A stretch of DNA of 64,000 nt from Leifsonia sp. ZF2019 (GCF_019924635.1 NZ_CP065037.1:1674001-1738000); one strand, 5' to 3'. Shown: positions 25,440-35,796, counted from the stretch's first letter. A program made the numbers and translations. The notes: generated by a model not told the origin, from the letters alone.

Positions 25440-26258
25440 GTGACGGATGCGCCGATTGGGATCTTCGACTCGGGAGTCGGCGGGCTCACGGTCGCGCGTG
25501 CGATCCGCGACCAGCTCCCGAACGAGTCGATCCTCTACGTGGGCGACACCGCGCATTCGCCGTACGGGCCGAAGCCGATCGCCGACGTGCGGCGGTACTC
25601 GCTCGAGGTGCTGGACTTCCTGGTCGAACAGGGCGTGAAGCTGCTGGTGATCGCGTGCAACACCGCGTCGTCGGCGATGCTGCGCGACGCCCGCGAGCGC
25701 TACTCCGTCCCGGTGATCGAGGTCATCCAGCCGGCCGTCCGGCGCGCTGTGCGCGCAACGCGCACCGGTCGGGTCGGAGTGATCGGCACGGTCGGCACCA
25801 TCGCCTCCCGCGCCTACGAGGACGCCTTCGCCGCCGCGCCGACGCTCGAGCTCTTCACGCAGGCGTGCCCGCGGTTCGTCGAGTTCGTCGAAGCGGGCAT
25901 CACCAGCGGCGACGAGGTGCTGCAGGTGACCGCCGACTACCTGGAGCCGCTGCGCGACGCCGATGTCGACACACTCGTGCTCGGCTGCACGCACTATCCC
26001 TTCCTCAAAGGCGCGATCTCCTACGTGATGGGCGAGGGCGTCTCCCTGGTCTCCAGCGACACGGAGACCGCGAAGGACGTCTACCGGACGCTCGTGGGCG
26101 GAGGCCTGGAGCGCCAGTCCGCCGAAGCGCCGACGATCCACTACGAGGCGACCGGCCTCGACGCCGACAACTTCCTGCGCCTCGCGCACCGCTTCATCGG
26201 CCCGGAGGTCTCCCGTGTCGACCTGGTGCAGACCGGCGTCATCGACCTTCCGTTCTGA
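25440..26258 (+). CDS. murI: Glutamate racemase
   Basis: 272 residues. [17 protein letters not shown] with the substrate Asp/Ser pair at the N-terminus, catalytic cysteines in [10 protein letters not shown] and LGCTHYPF, and [11 protein letters not shown]. Produces D-glutamate for peptidoglycan. First gene of murI-rph-rdgB, a common actinobacterial order. Start GTG 25440 is placed 8 nt after TAGGCT and fits the family N-terminus. Confidence 0.97.
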   Translation: MTDAPIGIFDSGVGGLTVARAIRDQLPNESILYVGDTAHSPYGPKPIADVRRYSLEVLDFLVEQGVKLLVIACNTASSAMLRDARERYSVPVIEVIQPAVRRAVRATRTGRVGVIGTVGTIASRAYEDAFAAAPTLELFTQACPRFVEFVEAGITSGDEVLQVTADYLEPLRDADVDTLVLGCTHYPFLKGAISYVMGEGVSLVSSDTETAKDVYRTLVGGGLERQSAEAPTIHYEATGLDADNFLRLAHRFIGPEVSRVDLVQTGVIDLPF

Positions 26259-26285
26259 CCACCCCATCCACACGAGGAGAGCCAC

Positions 26286-27026
26286 GTGACCGATATGATC
26301 CGCGCCGACGGGCGCACCGCCGACCAGCTCCGCCCGGTCACCATCGAGCGCGGCTGGAGCAAGCAGGCGGAGGGATCGGCGCTCATCTCGTTCGGCGACA
26401 CCCGCGTGCTGTGCACGGCGTCGTTCACGAACGGCGTGCCCCGATGGATGGCGGGCAAAGGCCGTGGCTGGGTGACCGCGGAGTACGCCATGCTGCCCCG
26501 CTCGACCAACGACCGGATGGACCGGGAGGCGGTCAAGGGGAAGATCGGCGGCCGCACCCACGAGATCAGCCGGCTGATCGGCCGCAGCCTGCGCGCCGTC
26601 GTCGATATGAAGGCGCTCGGCGAGAACACGATCGTGATCGACTGCGACGTGCTGCAGGCAGACGGAGGGACCCGCACCGCCGCCATCACCGGCGCCTATG
26701 TCGCCCTCTCGGACGCACTCGAGTGGGGTCGTGAGCACCGCTTCATCGCACAGCGGGCGACGCCGCTGATCGACTCCGTCTCGGCCGTCTCGGTCGGCAT
26801 CATCGACGGCACGCCGATGCTCGACCTCGCCTACGTGGAGGACGTGCGTGCCGAGACGGACATGAACGTCGTCGTCACCGGCCGCGGTCTGTTCGTGGAG
26901 GTGCAGGGCACCGCCGAGGGCGCCCCGTTCGACCGCTCCGAGCTCAATTCGCTGCTCGACCTCGCGCTGCTCGGCACGACCGAGCTGTCGAACGTGCAGA
27001 AGGCCGCCATCGGCGCGGGGGCTTGA
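26286..27026 (+). CDS. rph: Ribonuclease PH
   Basis: 246 residues. [13 protein letters not shown] at the N-terminus, [44 protein letters not shown] and [19 protein letters not shown], which hold the phosphate-binding Arg residues and metal-binding Asp of RNase PH. It trims tRNA 3' ends by phosphorolysis. GTG start 26286 has GAGGAG 6 nt upstream. The gene lies 27 bp after murI and 3 bp before rdgB. Confidence 0.97.
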   Translation: MTDMIRADGRTADQLRPVTIERGWSKQAEGSALISFGDTRVLCTASFTNGVPRWMAGKGRGWVTAEYAMLPRSTNDRMDREAVKGKIGGRTHEISRLIGRSLRAVVDMKALGENTIVIDCDVLQADGGTRTAAITGAYVALSDALEWGREHRFIAQRATPLIDSVSAVSVGIIDGTPMLDLAYVEDVRAETDMNVVVTGRGLFVEVQGTAEGAPFDRSELNSLLDLALLGTTELSNVQKAAIGAGA

Positions 27027-27029
27027 GCC

Positions 27030-27623
27030 GTGGTGCGCGTCGTCCTCGCCACTCACAACGTGCACAAGGCGGTGGAGTTCCAGCAGATCCTGGGCGATGC
27101 CGTCCCCGGGATCGAGATCGTGCGGTATGACGGACCCGAGCCTGTCGAGGACGGGTCGACGTTCGCGGAGAACGCCCTCATCAAGGCGCGCGCGGCCTCC
27201 GAGCACACGGGCCTCCCGGCACTCGCGGACGATTCCGGCATCTGCGTCGACGTCATGGGCGGCTCGCCCGGCATCTTCTCGGCCCGCTGGGCGGGAGGTC
27301 ACGGCGACGCGCAGGCCAACCTCCAGTTGCTGCTCGACCAGCTCTCGGACATGCCGGACGCGTCCCGTGCCGCGCACTTCACGGCCACTCTGGCACTCGT
27401 CGTGCCGGGGGAGGAACCGACGGTGGTCGACGGAATCTGGCCCGGCAGGATCTCCCGGCAGGCCAGGGGAGCGCACGGCCACGGCTACGATCCGATCTTC
27501 GTGCCGGAGGGGTACGACGAGACGGCCGCGGAGCTCGGCCCCGACACGAAGAACCGCGAGAGCCACCGCGCCCGGGCGTTCGCCGCGATCGTGCCCGCGT
27601 TGCGCGACCTCGCCGGCCGCTGA
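27030..27623 (+). CDS. rdgB: XTP/dITP diphosphatase (non-canonical purine NTPase)
   Basis: 197 residues. LATHNVHKAVEFQQIL (substrate loop), FAENALIKARAAS, ADDSGICVDVMGG (catalytic Asp and metal), GHGYDPIFVP and a C-terminal SHRARAF. Removes ITP/XTP from the nucleotide pool. GTG 27030 starts 3 bp after the rph stop; a second GTG follows at once, so the exact start is ambiguous by one residue. Confidence 0.95.
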   Translation: MVRVVLATHNVHKAVEFQQILGDAVPGIEIVRYDGPEPVEDGSTFAENALIKARAASEHTGLPALADDSGICVDVMGGSPGIFSARWAGGHGDAQANLQLLLDQLSDMPDASRAAHFTATLALVVPGEEPTVVDGIWPGRISRQARGAHGHGYDPIFVPEGYDETAAELGPDTKNRESHRARAFAAIVPALRDLAGR

Positions 27624-27702
27624 CCCCAGCTGAGAACGGCACTCATTCCTATCTAGCGGGATCGCTGGCGGCGGGCCCGGGCTTCTGTCTACCGTAGAAG
27701 GG

Positions 27703-28605
27703 ATGAGTCACGACCACGGTCATTCCGCCAACCGCAACCGCCTCCTGATCGCGATCGGCATCGTGTCGACGGTGCTGGTCGTGGAGGTCGTCGGCGCCTG
27801 GCTGAGCGGCTCGCTCGCCCTCCTCGCCGATGCCGGTCACATGCTGAGCGACCTGACCGGCCTGATCGTCGCGCTCGTCGCCACCATCATCGCCGCGCGG
27901 CCGGCGACGGACCGGCAGACGTTCGGCTTCCGCCGCGCCGAGGTCTTCGGCGCGCTCATCAACGGGCTGATCCTGGTCGTCGTCGCCGTGGGGGTCGCGA
28001 TCGGCGCGATCGGCCGGCTCGTGGCGGGTGTGTCGGAGGTGCAGAGCGGGCCGATGCTCATCGTGGCCGTCATCGGTCTCGTGGCGAACTTCGTGGCTCT
28101 CATGCTCCTGCGGCCCGCGGCCGGGCACTCGATCAACATGCGCGGCGCCTACCTGGAGGTGTTCGGCGACCTCGTCGGGTCGGTCACGGTCATCGTCGCG
28201 GCCGTCGTGATCATGGCCACCGGCTGGGGGCCCGCCGACGCGATCGCGTCCCTCCTGATCGCCGCGTTCATCGTGCCGCGCGCCTATCTGCTGCTGCGCG
28301 ACGTCGTCCACGTGCTGAGCGAGGCGGCGCCCGCCGACACCGACGTGGCGCAGATCCGCGACCACATCCTCCGGGCGAGGGGCGTCGTGGCGGTGCACGA
28401 CGTGCACGTGTGGGCGATCACCTCGGGCGCGCCGGTGTTCACCGCTCACGTCGTGGTCGAGCAGGAGGTGTTCCGGTCGGGGTCGACGGGAGCGCTGCTG
28501 GACGAGCTGTCCGGTTGCCTCGCCGAGCACTTCGACGTGGAGCACTCGACTTTTCAGCTCGAGCCGGCGGAGCACGCCGAGCACGAGGACGAGTTCCACC
28601 GCTAG
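27703..28605 (+). CDS. Cation diffusion facilitator (CzcD/ZntA-type metal exporter)
   Basis: 300 residues, six TM segments followed by a cytoplasmic domain (about 205-300). Metal site A is visible as HMLSD in TM2 and EVFGDLVGS in TM5. The N-terminus MSHDHGHS and the C-terminal HAEHEDEFHR are His-rich. Exports Zn/Co/Cd-type ions by proton exchange in this family. TACCGT ends 7 nt before the ATG with AGAAGGG between; either leaderless or with a tight ribosome binding site. Convergent with the DedA gene. Confidence 0.92.
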   Translation: MSHDHGHSANRNRLLIAIGIVSTVLVVEVVGAWLSGSLALLADAGHMLSDLTGLIVALVATIIAARPATDRQTFGFRRAEVFGALINGLILVVVAVGVAIGAIGRLVAGVSEVQSGPMLIVAVIGLVANFVALMLLRPAAGHSINMRGAYLEVFGDLVGSVTVIVAAVVIMATGWGPADAIASLLIAAFIVPRAYLLLRDVVHVLSEAAPADTDVAQIRDHILRARGVVAVHDVHVWAITSGAPVFTAHVVVEQEVFRSGSTGALLDELSGCLAEHFDVEHSTFQLEPAEHAEHEDEFHR

Positions 28606-28620
28606 GCGGGACCGCCGCGG

Positions 28621-29340
28621 TCAGGCCTCCGGTGTGGGAGCGGGGTGCGCCGCTGCGGCGTCCGCGTCGGCGGCCGCGTCCGCGAGGCGCTTCTTCTTCG
28701 ACTTGCGCACCGACTGGAAGTAGTGGAACAGCGTCGGGATGAGCGTGATGACGACGGCGCCGATGAGGATGACGTCGATGTAGCTCGACACGAAATGCGC
28801 GACCGGCGGGATATAGCCGATGAGGAAGCCGAACAGTGTCAGCCCGGCACCCCAGATCAGTGCGCCGATCGCGTTGTAGAGCGAGTACTTCTTGTAGTTC
28901 ATGTGGCCGACGCCGGCGGCGACGGGCGCGAACGTGCGGACGATCGGAACGAAGCGGGCGAGGATGATCGCCAGGGCACCGAAACGGTCGAAGAACGCGT
29001 TGGTCCGGCGCACGTTCTCCATGCTGAAGAGCCCGCTCTCCTTGCGTTCGAAGATCCGTGGTCCGGCCTTGTGGCCGATCAGGTAGCCGACCTCGCCGCC
29101 GAGGAAGGCGGCGAACGCGATCGCGAGGCACACCCACCAGATGTCGACCCCGAACACGAGCGAGGTGTGGGTCAGCAGCCCCGAGATGACCAGGAGCGTG
29201 TCGCCCGGCAGGAGGAACCCGACGAGGAGCCCTGTCTCGGCGAACACGATGCCGCACACGACGACGAGCGCCCACGGCCCGGCGGCCGTGATGATGGTGT
29301 TCGGGTCGAGCCAAGGGATGAGGCCGGCGTGATGGATCAA
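28621..29340 (-). CDS. DedA family membrane protein
   Basis: 239 residues, about five hydrophobic segments. DedA/VTT core: FAETGLLVGFLLPGDTLL (acidic and reentrant loop), GGEVGYLIGHKAG, FDRFGALAIILARFVPIVRTFAPVAAGVGHM. The Arg-rich RFVPIVRTF motif is the family hallmark. Members are lipid scramblase/transporter-like, involved in undecaprenyl-phosphate or phospholipid recycling. Start is TTG at 29340 with GGAG 4 nt upstream. C-terminal 35 residues are Lys/Ala-rich and cytoplasmic. Confidence 0.9.
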   Translation of the reverse strand: MIHHAGLIPWLDPNTIITAAGPWALVVVCGIVFAETGLLVGFLLPGDTLLVISGLLTHTSLVFGVDIWWVCLAIAFAAFLGGEVGYLIGHKAGPRIFERKESGLFSMENVRRTNAFFDRFGALAIILARFVPIVRTFAPVAAGVGHMNYKKYSLYNAIGALIWGAGLTLFGFLIGYIPPVAHFVSSYIDVILIGAVVITLIPTLFHYFQSVRKSKKKRLADAAADADAAAAHPAPTPEA

Positions 29341-29479
29341 GACGCTCCAGACGGGTTCGAGGTACGGGGCCGAGTTTAGTGGCCGGAACCTGCACGAACC
29401 GTGCGAATTGTCGCGATGCGGACGAAGATCATCCTGTGGTCCTACTGTGCGGCGTCTTTGTCGTGCAGAGGGCCTCCGG

Positions 29480-29561
29480 TGCGGGAGAAGGGACTCGAAC
29501 CCTCACGCCGTGAAGCACAGGAACCTAAATCCTGCGTGTCTGCCAGTTTCACCACTCCCGC
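29480..29561 (-). tRNA. tRNA-Leu (TAG)
   Basis: 82-nt type II tRNA with a long variable arm. Acceptor GCGGGAG pairs with CTCCCGC, discriminator A. Anticodon loop TTTAGGT gives TAG. CCA is not fully encoded (the genome reads CCG). Confidence 0.93.
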
Positions 29562-29579
29562 GGCGCGCGCTGGGCGCGG

Positions 29580-30617
29580 CTACGACAATAGCTCATGCAC
29601 GCGCGGGGCGACCTCGGTGCCGTACAGCTCGATGGCGCGCATGAGGTGGTCGTGCCCGAGCGTGCCGTTGCTGATCTTGAGGTCGAAGCGCTCGATGCCG
29701 AGGCCGCGGGCGGTGTACGCGATCTTCTTCGCGACCGTCTCCGGCGAGCCGACGACCAGGGCGCCGTCCTCTCCCGCCTCGTGCTCGAAGCGGGCGCGCG
29801 AGGCCGGGGGCCAGCCGCGCTCGCGTCCGATCCGGTTGGTCATGGCCTCGTAATGCGGCCACAGGATCTCCTTGGCCTCCTCGTCGGTGGCGGCGACGAA
29901 CCCGGGGGAGTGCACGCCGATCGGCAGTTCGGCGTCCTGCCCGAACTGGTCGAGGGCCTTGCGGTAGAGCTCGGCGAGCGGCTGGAAGCGCATCGGGCCG
30001 CCGCCGATGATGGCGAGCATCAGGGGAAGCCCGTAGTGCGCGGCCCGGATGACGGACTCCGGGCTCCCGCCCACGCCGATCCAGGTCTTCAGCGGGCCGT
30101 GCTCGAGGTGCGGGTAGACCGACTGCCCGGTGAGCGGGGCTCGGAGGCTGCCTTCCCACGTCACCGGCTCCTGCGTGCGCAGCGCGGCGAACAGTTCGAG
30201 CTTCTCCTCGAAGAGCTCCTCGTACTGGCCGAGGTCGAGCCCGAAGAGGGGGAACGACTCGATGAACGAGCCGCGCCCGAGGATGACCTCGGCGCGACCG
30301 CCCGAGACGCCGTCCAGGGTTGCGAAACGCTGGAACACCCGCACGGGGTCGTCCGAGCTGAGCACGGTCACCGCGGAGCCGAGGTGGATGCGTTCGGTGC
30401 GGCCTGCGACGGCGGCGAGCACGACCTCCGGGGCCGAGACGGCGAAGTCCGCGCGGTGGTGCTCGCCGATGCCGATGAAGTCGAGGCCGACCTGATCGGC
30501 CAGGACGCCCTCTTCCACGACGTTGCGCAGCACCTGCGCGTGGGGCAGGGGCGCGCCGTCGGCGTCGCGGGTGACGTCTCCGAAGGTGTCGATCCCGAGT
30601 TCGAGCCTGGTCGCCAT
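29580..30617 (-). CDS. LLM-class flavin-dependent oxidoreductase (luciferase-like)
   Basis: 345 residues. Luciferase-like barrel: ELGIDTFGD, GIGEHHRADFAVSAPEVVLAA, IHLGSAVTVLSSDDPVRVFQRFATLDGVSGGRAEVILGRGSF and PLKTWIGVGGSPESV. Probably uses reduced flavin (F420H2 or FMNH2); the substrate is unknown. ATG at 30617 is preferred because GAGGA lies 5 nt upstream; an earlier ATG at 30635 would lack this. It lies just after tRNA-Leu on the same strand and downstream of the MFS gene. Confidence 0.9.
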   Translation of the reverse strand: MATRLELGIDTFGDVTRDADGAPLPHAQVLRNVVEEGVLADQVGLDFIGIGEHHRADFAVSAPEVVLAAVAGRTERIHLGSAVTVLSSDDPVRVFQRFATLDGVSGGRAEVILGRGSFIESFPLFGLDLGQYEELFEEKLELFAALRTQEPVTWEGSLRAPLTGQSVYPHLEHGPLKTWIGVGGSPESVIRAAHYGLPLMLAIIGGGPMRFQPLAELYRKALDQFGQDAELPIGVHSPGFVAATDEEAKEILWPHYEAMTNRIGRERGWPPASRARFEHEAGEDGALVVGSPETVAKKIAYTARGLGIERFDLKISNGTLGHDHLMRAIELYGTEVAPRVHELLS

Positions 30618-30695
30618 GTCAGTCCTCACATTCATGCGTTTGCATGAAGCCGAACGGCCTCGACGCCGAGCCTATTCCCCGGCCCCGCCCGTCTG

Positions 30696-31961
30696 TCAGG
30701 CGGGCCGCGCCGTGCGGGGAACGTACCGGGGGATGTAGCGCCCGAGCATCATCGCCCCCAGCAGTCCCAGCACGCCCATCACTCCGCCGGCGAACGAAAT
30801 CGAGACGACCGCCGTCAACAGGGAGACGACGAGCGGGGCGACGGCCTGACCGGCGTCGCTCGAGAAGCGCCAGGCTCCGAGGAACGGCGCGGGCGCCTCC
30901 CGCGGCGCGAGGTCGGCGCCGAGCGTCATCACGATGCCCGATCCGATGCCGTTGGCGACGGAGAGGAAGAGCGAGACGCCGATGTACCAGGCGACGCGCG
31001 CATCCAGGTCGTGCGTGAAGGACAGGGCCAAGAAGCCGGCACCGAGCCCGATCATCGACGGGATGGCGCTCCACATCCGGCCGAACCGGTCCATGATCTG
31101 CCCGCTCGCGTAGAACAGGGCGAAGTCGACGGCACCGGCGATGCCGATGATGAGCGCCGTGTTCGCCTCACTCAGGCCGATGGAGACGGCCCACAGGGGC
31201 ATGAGCACGGTGCGCGCCGAGCGCACGGCGCTCACGAGCGCGACGCCCGAGCCCATCCGGATCAGCACGGCGCGGAACAGCCAGATCGTGCGGAACAGGC
31301 CGTGAGTGCGCTCCTCCGCCTCCTCCTCGCCCGCGGTGACCGGCTCGCCCTTCGGATCCGCGGCGCGCGGAGCCGGCCCGAACATCTTCTCCGGGTCCGG
31401 CAGTGCGATCAGCACCACGACGGCGCCGACGCAGCCGACCACGAAGATCCAGAACACCGACTGCGTCGAGCCGGTCAGAGCGATGACGGCGGAGGCGATG
31501 AGCGGGCCGACGAACCACCCGCCGCGGAAGATCCCGCCGAGCGTCGAGAGTGCGCGCGCACGGTACTGCTGCGGAACGTAGGTCGTCATGAAGGCGTGCC
31601 GGGCGAGTGCGAACACCGCCGTCGCCAGGCCGACCACGAAGATGCCGACCATGAGCACCCAGTAGTTCGGCGCGAGGAGGCAGACCGCGATTCCGATGAT
31701 CGCCACCAGGGCGGCGGCGATCATCGATCGGCGCTCGCCGAAGCGCGACACGATCCAGCCGCTCGGGATGTCGCCGGTCAGCTCGCCGAGCATCACCATC
31801 GAGGCGATGAAACCGGCCATCGCGAGCGACGCGCCGAGGTTGCCGGCGGCGATCGGGATGATCGGGATGATCGCGCCCTCGCCGATCGAGAAGAGCAGCG
31901 TCGGCAGGAAGGCGGCGAGGGCGACGGAGCGGAAGCGGAAGGGGCGCTCGTCGATAGTCAT
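30696..31961 (-). CDS. MFS transporter
   Basis: 421 residues, 12 predicted TM segments with a charged central loop (about 205-235, [19 protein letters not shown]). MFS motif A is partly visible in [12 protein letters not shown] and in [12 protein letters not shown]. Substrate unknown; multidrug-type efflux is the default reading. ATG at 31961 has AAGGAG abutting it with no spacer, so initiation may be weak or leaderless. Divergent from prfB with 70 bp between. Confidence 0.88.
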   Translation of the reverse strand: MTIDERPFRFRSVALAAFLPTLLFSIGEGAIIPIIPIAAGNLGASLAMAGFIASMVMLGELTGDIPSGWIVSRFGERRSMIAAALVAIIGIAVCLLAPNYWVLMVGIFVVGLATAVFALARHAFMTTYVPQQYRARALSTLGGIFRGGWFVGPLIASAVIALTGSTQSVFWIFVVGCVGAVVVLIALPDPEKMFGPAPRAADPKGEPVTAGEEEAEERTHGLFRTIWLFRAVLIRMGSGVALVSAVRSARTVLMPLWAVSIGLSEANTALIIGIAGAVDFALFYASGQIMDRFGRMWSAIPSMIGLGAGFLALSFTHDLDARVAWYIGVSLFLSVANGIGSGIVMTLGADLAPREAPAPFLGAWRFSSDAGQAVAPLVVSLLTAVVSISFAGGVMGVLGLLGAMMLGRYIPRYVPRTARPA

Positions 31962-32031
31962 CTCCTTAATACCGTACAACTTTCCGCGGCCGTCCCCGGT
32001 CGCACGCCCGGCCGGTAGGCTGGACGCCGAC

Positions 32032-33150
32032 ATGATTGAACTGGACCTCTCCCCGCAGATCGCCGAGCTGCGCTCGACCCTGGCCGACATCACCGCCGTC
32101 GTCGACCCCGACAAGCTCCGCGCCGAGATCGCCGAGCTGAGCGAGCAGGCGGGTGCCCCCGACCTCTGGGACGACACCGCCAACGCGCAGAAGGTCACCA
32201 GCGCGCTGAGCCACCGCCAGGCCGAGCTCGGCCGCATCACCACCATCGAGCGGCGCCTCGACGATCTCGAGGTGCTCGTCGAGCTCGCCAACGAGGGCGA
32301 CGACGAGGAGTCCGCCGCCGAGGCGCGCACCGAGCTCGAGTCCCTGCAGAAGGCGCTCGGCGACCTGGAGGTGCAGACCCTGCTGAGCGGCGAGTACGAC
32401 GAGCGCGCGGCCATCGTCACCATCCGCTCCGGCGCGGGCGGCGACGACGCCACCGACTTCGCCGAGATGCTCATGCGCATGTACCTGCGCTGGGCGGAGC
32501 AGCACAAGTACCCGGTCAAGGTGATGGACACCTCCTACGCCGAGGGCGCCGGCATCAAGTCGGCGACCTTCGAGGTCGATGTCCCGTACGCGTTCGGCAC
32601 GCTCTCGGTCGAGGCCGGCACGCACCGATTGGCCCGCATCAGCCCGTTCGGGTCCGCCGACAAGCGCCAGACGTCGTTCGCCGCGGTCGAGGTCATCCCG
32701 CTCATGGAGGAGGCCACGCAGGTCGACATCCCGGAGGGCGACATCCGCGTCGACGTGTTCCGCTCCTCCGGCCCGGGTGGCCAGTCGGTCAACACGACCG
32801 ACTCCGCCGTGCGCATCACCCACCTCCCCACGGGCATCGTCGTCTCCATGCAGAACGAGAAGTCGCAGATCCAGAACCGCGCCGCCGCCATGCGCGTGCT
32901 GCAGACGCGCCTGCTCCTGCTCCAGAAGGAGGAGGAGGCGGCCAAGAAGAAGGAGCTCGCCGGCACCATCACGGCCAGCTGGGGCGATCAGATGCGCTCG
33001 TACTTCCTCTACGGCCAGCAGCTCGTCAAGGATCTGCGTACGGGGTACGAGTCGGGGAACCCCGCCACCGTCTTCGACGGCGACCTCGACGGGTTCATCG
33101 CGGCGGGCATCCGCTGGCGTGCGGGGAACAAAGCCGAGTCCCAGGACTAG
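32032..33150 (+). CDS. prfB: Peptide chain release factor 2
   Basis: 372 residues. Coiled N-terminal domain, SPF recognition tripeptide at 204-206 ([16 protein letters not shown]), and GGQ at 249-251 ([10 protein letters not shown]) that triggers peptidyl-tRNA hydrolysis. SPF marks RF2 (UGA/UAA). No programmed frameshift is present: one frame runs through, as usual in Actinobacteria. ATG at 32032 follows a TAGGCT box by 10 nt; an upstream open frame exists but is a shadow of the MFS gene. Confidence 0.96.
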   Translation: MIELDLSPQIAELRSTLADITAVVDPDKLRAEIAELSEQAGAPDLWDDTANAQKVTSALSHRQAELGRITTIERRLDDLEVLVELANEGDDEESAAEARTELESLQKALGDLEVQTLLSGEYDERAAIVTIRSGAGGDDATDFAEMLMRMYLRWAEQHKYPVKVMDTSYAEGAGIKSATFEVDVPYAFGTLSVEAGTHRLARISPFGSADKRQTSFAAVEVIPLMEEATQVDIPEGDIRVDVFRSSGPGGQSVNTTDSAVRITHLPTGIVVSMQNEKSQIQNRAAAMRVLQTRLLLLQKEEEAAKKKELAGTITASWGDQMRSYFLYGQQLVKDLRTGYESGNPATVFDGDLDGFIAAGIRWRAGNKAESQD

Positions 33151-33261
33151 TCGATCCGGGACGCACCGCGCACCGACCGCACGCACGGCGCGCTGTCAGG
33201 CTCGCGCCACGCCCGCGTCACTACGGCGGATGCGACCGAAGATGCATAGTCTCTAGAGGTC

Positions 33262-34347
33262 ATGATCCGGTTCGAACACGTATCCAAGCAGTACTCGGGC
33301 ACGACCCGCCCGGCGCTGAACGGCATCAACCTCGAGGTGCTGCGCGGTGAGTTCGTCTTCCTGGTCGGCGCGTCCGGCTCGGGCAAGTCGAGTTGCCTGC
33401 GCCTCATCCTGAAAGAGGAGAAGCCCACCAAGGGCAGCATCCACGTGCTGGGGCAGGACCTCGGCTCGATCTCCTCGCGCAAGGTGCCGTACTTCCGCCG
33501 CAACCTCGGAGTCGTCTTCCAGGACTTCCGCCTGCTCCCCAACAAGAACGTCTTCCAGAACGTCGCCTTCACGCTGCAGGTCATCGGGAAGTCCCGTGGC
33601 TTCATCCAGGAAGCGGTTCCGGACGTGCTGAAGATGGTCGGGCTCGACGGCAAGGCCCAGCGGTTGCCGCACGAGCTCTCCGGTGGCGAGCAGCAGCGCG
33701 TGGCGATCGCGAGAGCCGTCGTCAACAAGCCCCAGATCCTCCTCGCGGACGAGCCGACGGGAAACCTGGACCCTGCGACCAGTGCCGGCATCATGGCCGT
33801 GCTCGAGCGGATCAACGCCGGCGGCACCACGGTGCTGATGGCGACGCACGAGGCCGCGATCGTCGACCAGATGAAGCGACGCGTGATCGAGCTCGTCGGC
33901 GGCCAGATCGTGCGCGACGAGCGCCACGGCGGTTACGGCGTGACGGCTGCCGTCCCGGTCCAGCGGGACCAGGTCACCGTTGCCGCGCCGGCCCCGGTCG
34001 GCGTTCCCGTCGGCGCTGCGGCGCCGGCGCCGTACGTCGCGCCCGCGAGCGAGCCGATGACGCGCCCGCACACCCCCGTGAGCAACCCCACCGGACCGGT
34101 CGCGGTGCCGCAGCAGACCGGGCCGCAGCCGTCCGCTCCGCAGCCGGTCGCGTACCCGCCGGCGGCGCAGCAGCCCGTCGCACCGCCACCGGCCGCTCCG
34201 CAGCCGGTGCAGCAGCCCGCCGCCGCCCCGGTGGCGCCGGGGGAGTCGCTGCCCGACCACCTCAACTTCACCGCGAACCTCGACCTCCGGGGCCTGCGCG
34301 AGAACTCCGACCGTGACGGCGAGCAGAATGTGGGGCCGACCAAATGA
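33262..34347 (+). CDS. ftsE: FtsE, cell-division ABC ATPase with Pro/Gln-rich C-terminal extension
   Basis: 361 residues; standard FtsE is about 230. Residues 1-226 hold the ATPase: Walker A GASGSGKS (36-43), Q-loop VVFQDFRLL, signature LSGGEQQ, Walker B ILLADEPT. Residues 227-361 add a Pro/Ala/Gln/Val-rich tail ending in a more structured SLPDHLNFTANLDLRGLRE. FtsEX activates peptidoglycan hydrolases at the septum. ftsX overlaps its stop by 4 bp. A TAGTCT box 9 nt upstream of the ATG may be its promoter. Confidence 0.95.
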   Translation: MIRFEHVSKQYSGTTRPALNGINLEVLRGEFVFLVGASGSGKSSCLRLILKEEKPTKGSIHVLGQDLGSISSRKVPYFRRNLGVVFQDFRLLPNKNVFQNVAFTLQVIGKSRGFIQEAVPDVLKMVGLDGKAQRLPHELSGGEQQRVAIARAVVNKPQILLADEPTGNLDPATSAGIMAVLERINAGGTTVLMATHEAAIVDQMKRRVIELVGGQIVRDERHGGYGVTAAVPVQRDQVTVAAPAPVGVPVGAAAPAPYVAPASEPMTRPHTPVSNPTGPVAVPQQTGPQPSAPQPVAYPPAAQQPVAPPPAAPQPVQQPAAAPVAPGESLPDHLNFTANLDLRGLRENSDRDGEQNVGPTK

Positions 34348-35249
34348 GATTCGGACTGATCTGGTCCGAGGTCGGCAACGGCCTGCGCCGCAACCTCTCG
34401 ATGGTGATCTCCGTCATCCTGGTCACGTTCATCTCGCTGACCTTCGTCGGCACGGCAGCCCTGCTGCAGATGCAGATCGGCCAGATGAAGACCTACTGGT
34501 ACGACCGCGCCCAGGTGGCGGTCTACATGTGCACGGAGGCCGACAACTGCCAAGCGGGCCCGGCGACCGAGCAGTCCGTCGAGGCCGTCAAGAAGCAGCT
34601 GGAGTCTCCCGAGCTCTCGCCGTACATCCAGAAGTTCTACTTCCAGAACCAGCAGCAGGCGTACGACGAGTTCAAGCAGCAGTTCAAGGGCAACCAGATC
34701 GCGGACTTCGTCACGCCGGACATGATCCCGCAGACCTTCTGGATCAACCTCAAGGATCCGAACCAGTCCGCGGTGCTCACGGAGACACTCGCCGGCACGG
34801 CCGGCGTGCAGAGCGTCGTGGATCAGCGCAGCTACCTGGACCAGATCTTCAACATCCTCGGCGCGGCCAGCGCCACCGCGCTCGTGGTGGCGGTGGTGAT
34901 GCTCGTCGCCGCGGTCCTGCTGATCGCTACGACGATCCGCCTGTCGGCGTTCTCGCGACGGCGGGAGATCGGGATCATGCGCCTGGTCGGCGCCTCGAAC
35001 AGGTTCATCCAGACGCCGTTCATCATCGAGGGCGTGCTGGCGGCGCTGATCGGCGCATTGCTGGCGGCCGGTGTCCTCGTCGTCATCGTGCAGCTGTTCG
35101 TGCGCGGCCCGCTGCAGAACAGCATCCAGTCGATCAACTTCGTGTCGATGGCGCAGGCCTGGCCGGTCATCCCGCTGATCGTGCTGGTGGGCGTGCTCCT
35201 GGCGGCGGCCTCCGCGAACTTCGCGATCAAGCGCTACCTGAAGGTCTGA
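34344..35249 (+). CDS. ftsX: FtsX, cell-division ABC permease
   Basis: 301 residues. One N-terminal TM segment (about 20-45), a periplasmic/extracellular loop (about 50-165) with a Cys pair (MCTEADNCQAG) that may form a disulfide, and three C-terminal TM segments. RRREIGIMRLVGAS is the FtsX/MacB hallmark. Works with FtsE to control septal hydrolases. ATG overlaps the ftsE stop. Confidence 0.96.
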   Translation: MRFGLIWSEVGNGLRRNLSMVISVILVTFISLTFVGTAALLQMQIGQMKTYWYDRAQVAVYMCTEADNCQAGPATEQSVEAVKKQLESPELSPYIQKFYFQNQQQAYDEFKQQFKGNQIADFVTPDMIPQTFWINLKDPNQSAVLTETLAGTAGVQSVVDQRSYLDQIFNILGAASATALVVAVVMLVAAVLLIATTIRLSAFSRRREIGIMRLVGASNRFIQTPFIIEGVLAALIGALLAAGVLVVIVQLFVRGPLQNSIQSINFVSMAQAWPVIPLIVLVGVLLAAASANFAIKRYLKV

Positions 35250-35256
35250 CGCACGA

Positions 35257-35292
35257 TAGACTGGTCTGCTGCCCGGCGATGCGCCGGGCAGC
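35257..35292 (+). promoter_or_regulatory. smpB promoter and 5' hairpin
   Basis: TAGACT at 35257-35262 is a good -10 box. About 6 nt downstream a hairpin with 10-bp arms GCTGCCCGGC / GCCGGGCAGC (35268-35292) would form at the very 5' end of the smpB mRNA, or act as the ftsEX terminator. Confidence 0.5.
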
Positions 35293-35319
35293 ACCACCAT
35301 CGAACGTCAGGAGTCAGCC

Positions 35320-35796
35320 GTGCCCAGGGAACAGGGACAGAAGGTCGTCGCGACCAACCGTCGCGCCCGCCACGACTACATCCTCGAGGACACCTTCGAG
35401 GCCGGCCTCGTCCTGACCGGCACCGAAGTCAAATCGCTGCGGATGGGGCGCGCCTCGCTGGTCGACGGCTACGCCTTCGTCGACGGCGGCGAGGCGTGGC
35501 TCGATGCCGTGCACATCCCGGAGTACGCGGACGGCACGTGGAACAATCACGCGCCGCGCCGCAAGCGCAAGCTCCTGCTGCACAAGGCTCAGATCCTGAA
35601 GATCGAGAACAAGGTGAAGCAGGGCGGGTACACGATCGTGCCGCTCCAGATCTATTTCAACGACGGCCGCGCCAAGGTCGAGATCGCCGTGGCCAAGGGC
35701 AAGAAAGACTACGACAAGCGGCAGGCGCTGCGTGAGCGGCAGGACAACCGCGAGGCGCAGCGGGCGATGTCGAGCCGCCGCCACCTCGGCGAGTAG
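35320..35796 (+). CDS. smpB: SmpB, tmRNA-binding protein
   Basis: 158 residues. OB-fold with [61 protein letters not shown] and a basic C-terminal tail ([25 protein letters not shown]) that occupies the empty mRNA channel. Delivers tmRNA to stalled ribosomes. GTG 35320 has CAGGAG 6 nt upstream. The tmRNA gene lies 2.3 kb downstream on the same strand. Confidence 0.97.
   Translation: MPREQGQKVVATNRRARHDYILEDTFEAGLVLTGTEVKSLRMGRASLVDGYAFVDGGEAWLDAVHIPEYADGTWNNHAPRRKRKLLLHKAQILKIENKVKQGGYTIVPLQIYFNDGRAKVEIAVAKGKKDYDKRQALRERQDNREAQRAMSSRRHLGE

Noticed and set aside
31696..32031. N-terminal extension of prfB by 112 codons
   Set aside because: It is antisense to the MFS coding region and precedes the conserved RF2 start; the ATG at 32032 gives standard RF2 length.
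32032..32120. Programmed +1 frameshift in prfB
   Set aside because: One uninterrupted frame encodes the whole protein; no in-frame TGA or CTTTGA slippery site.
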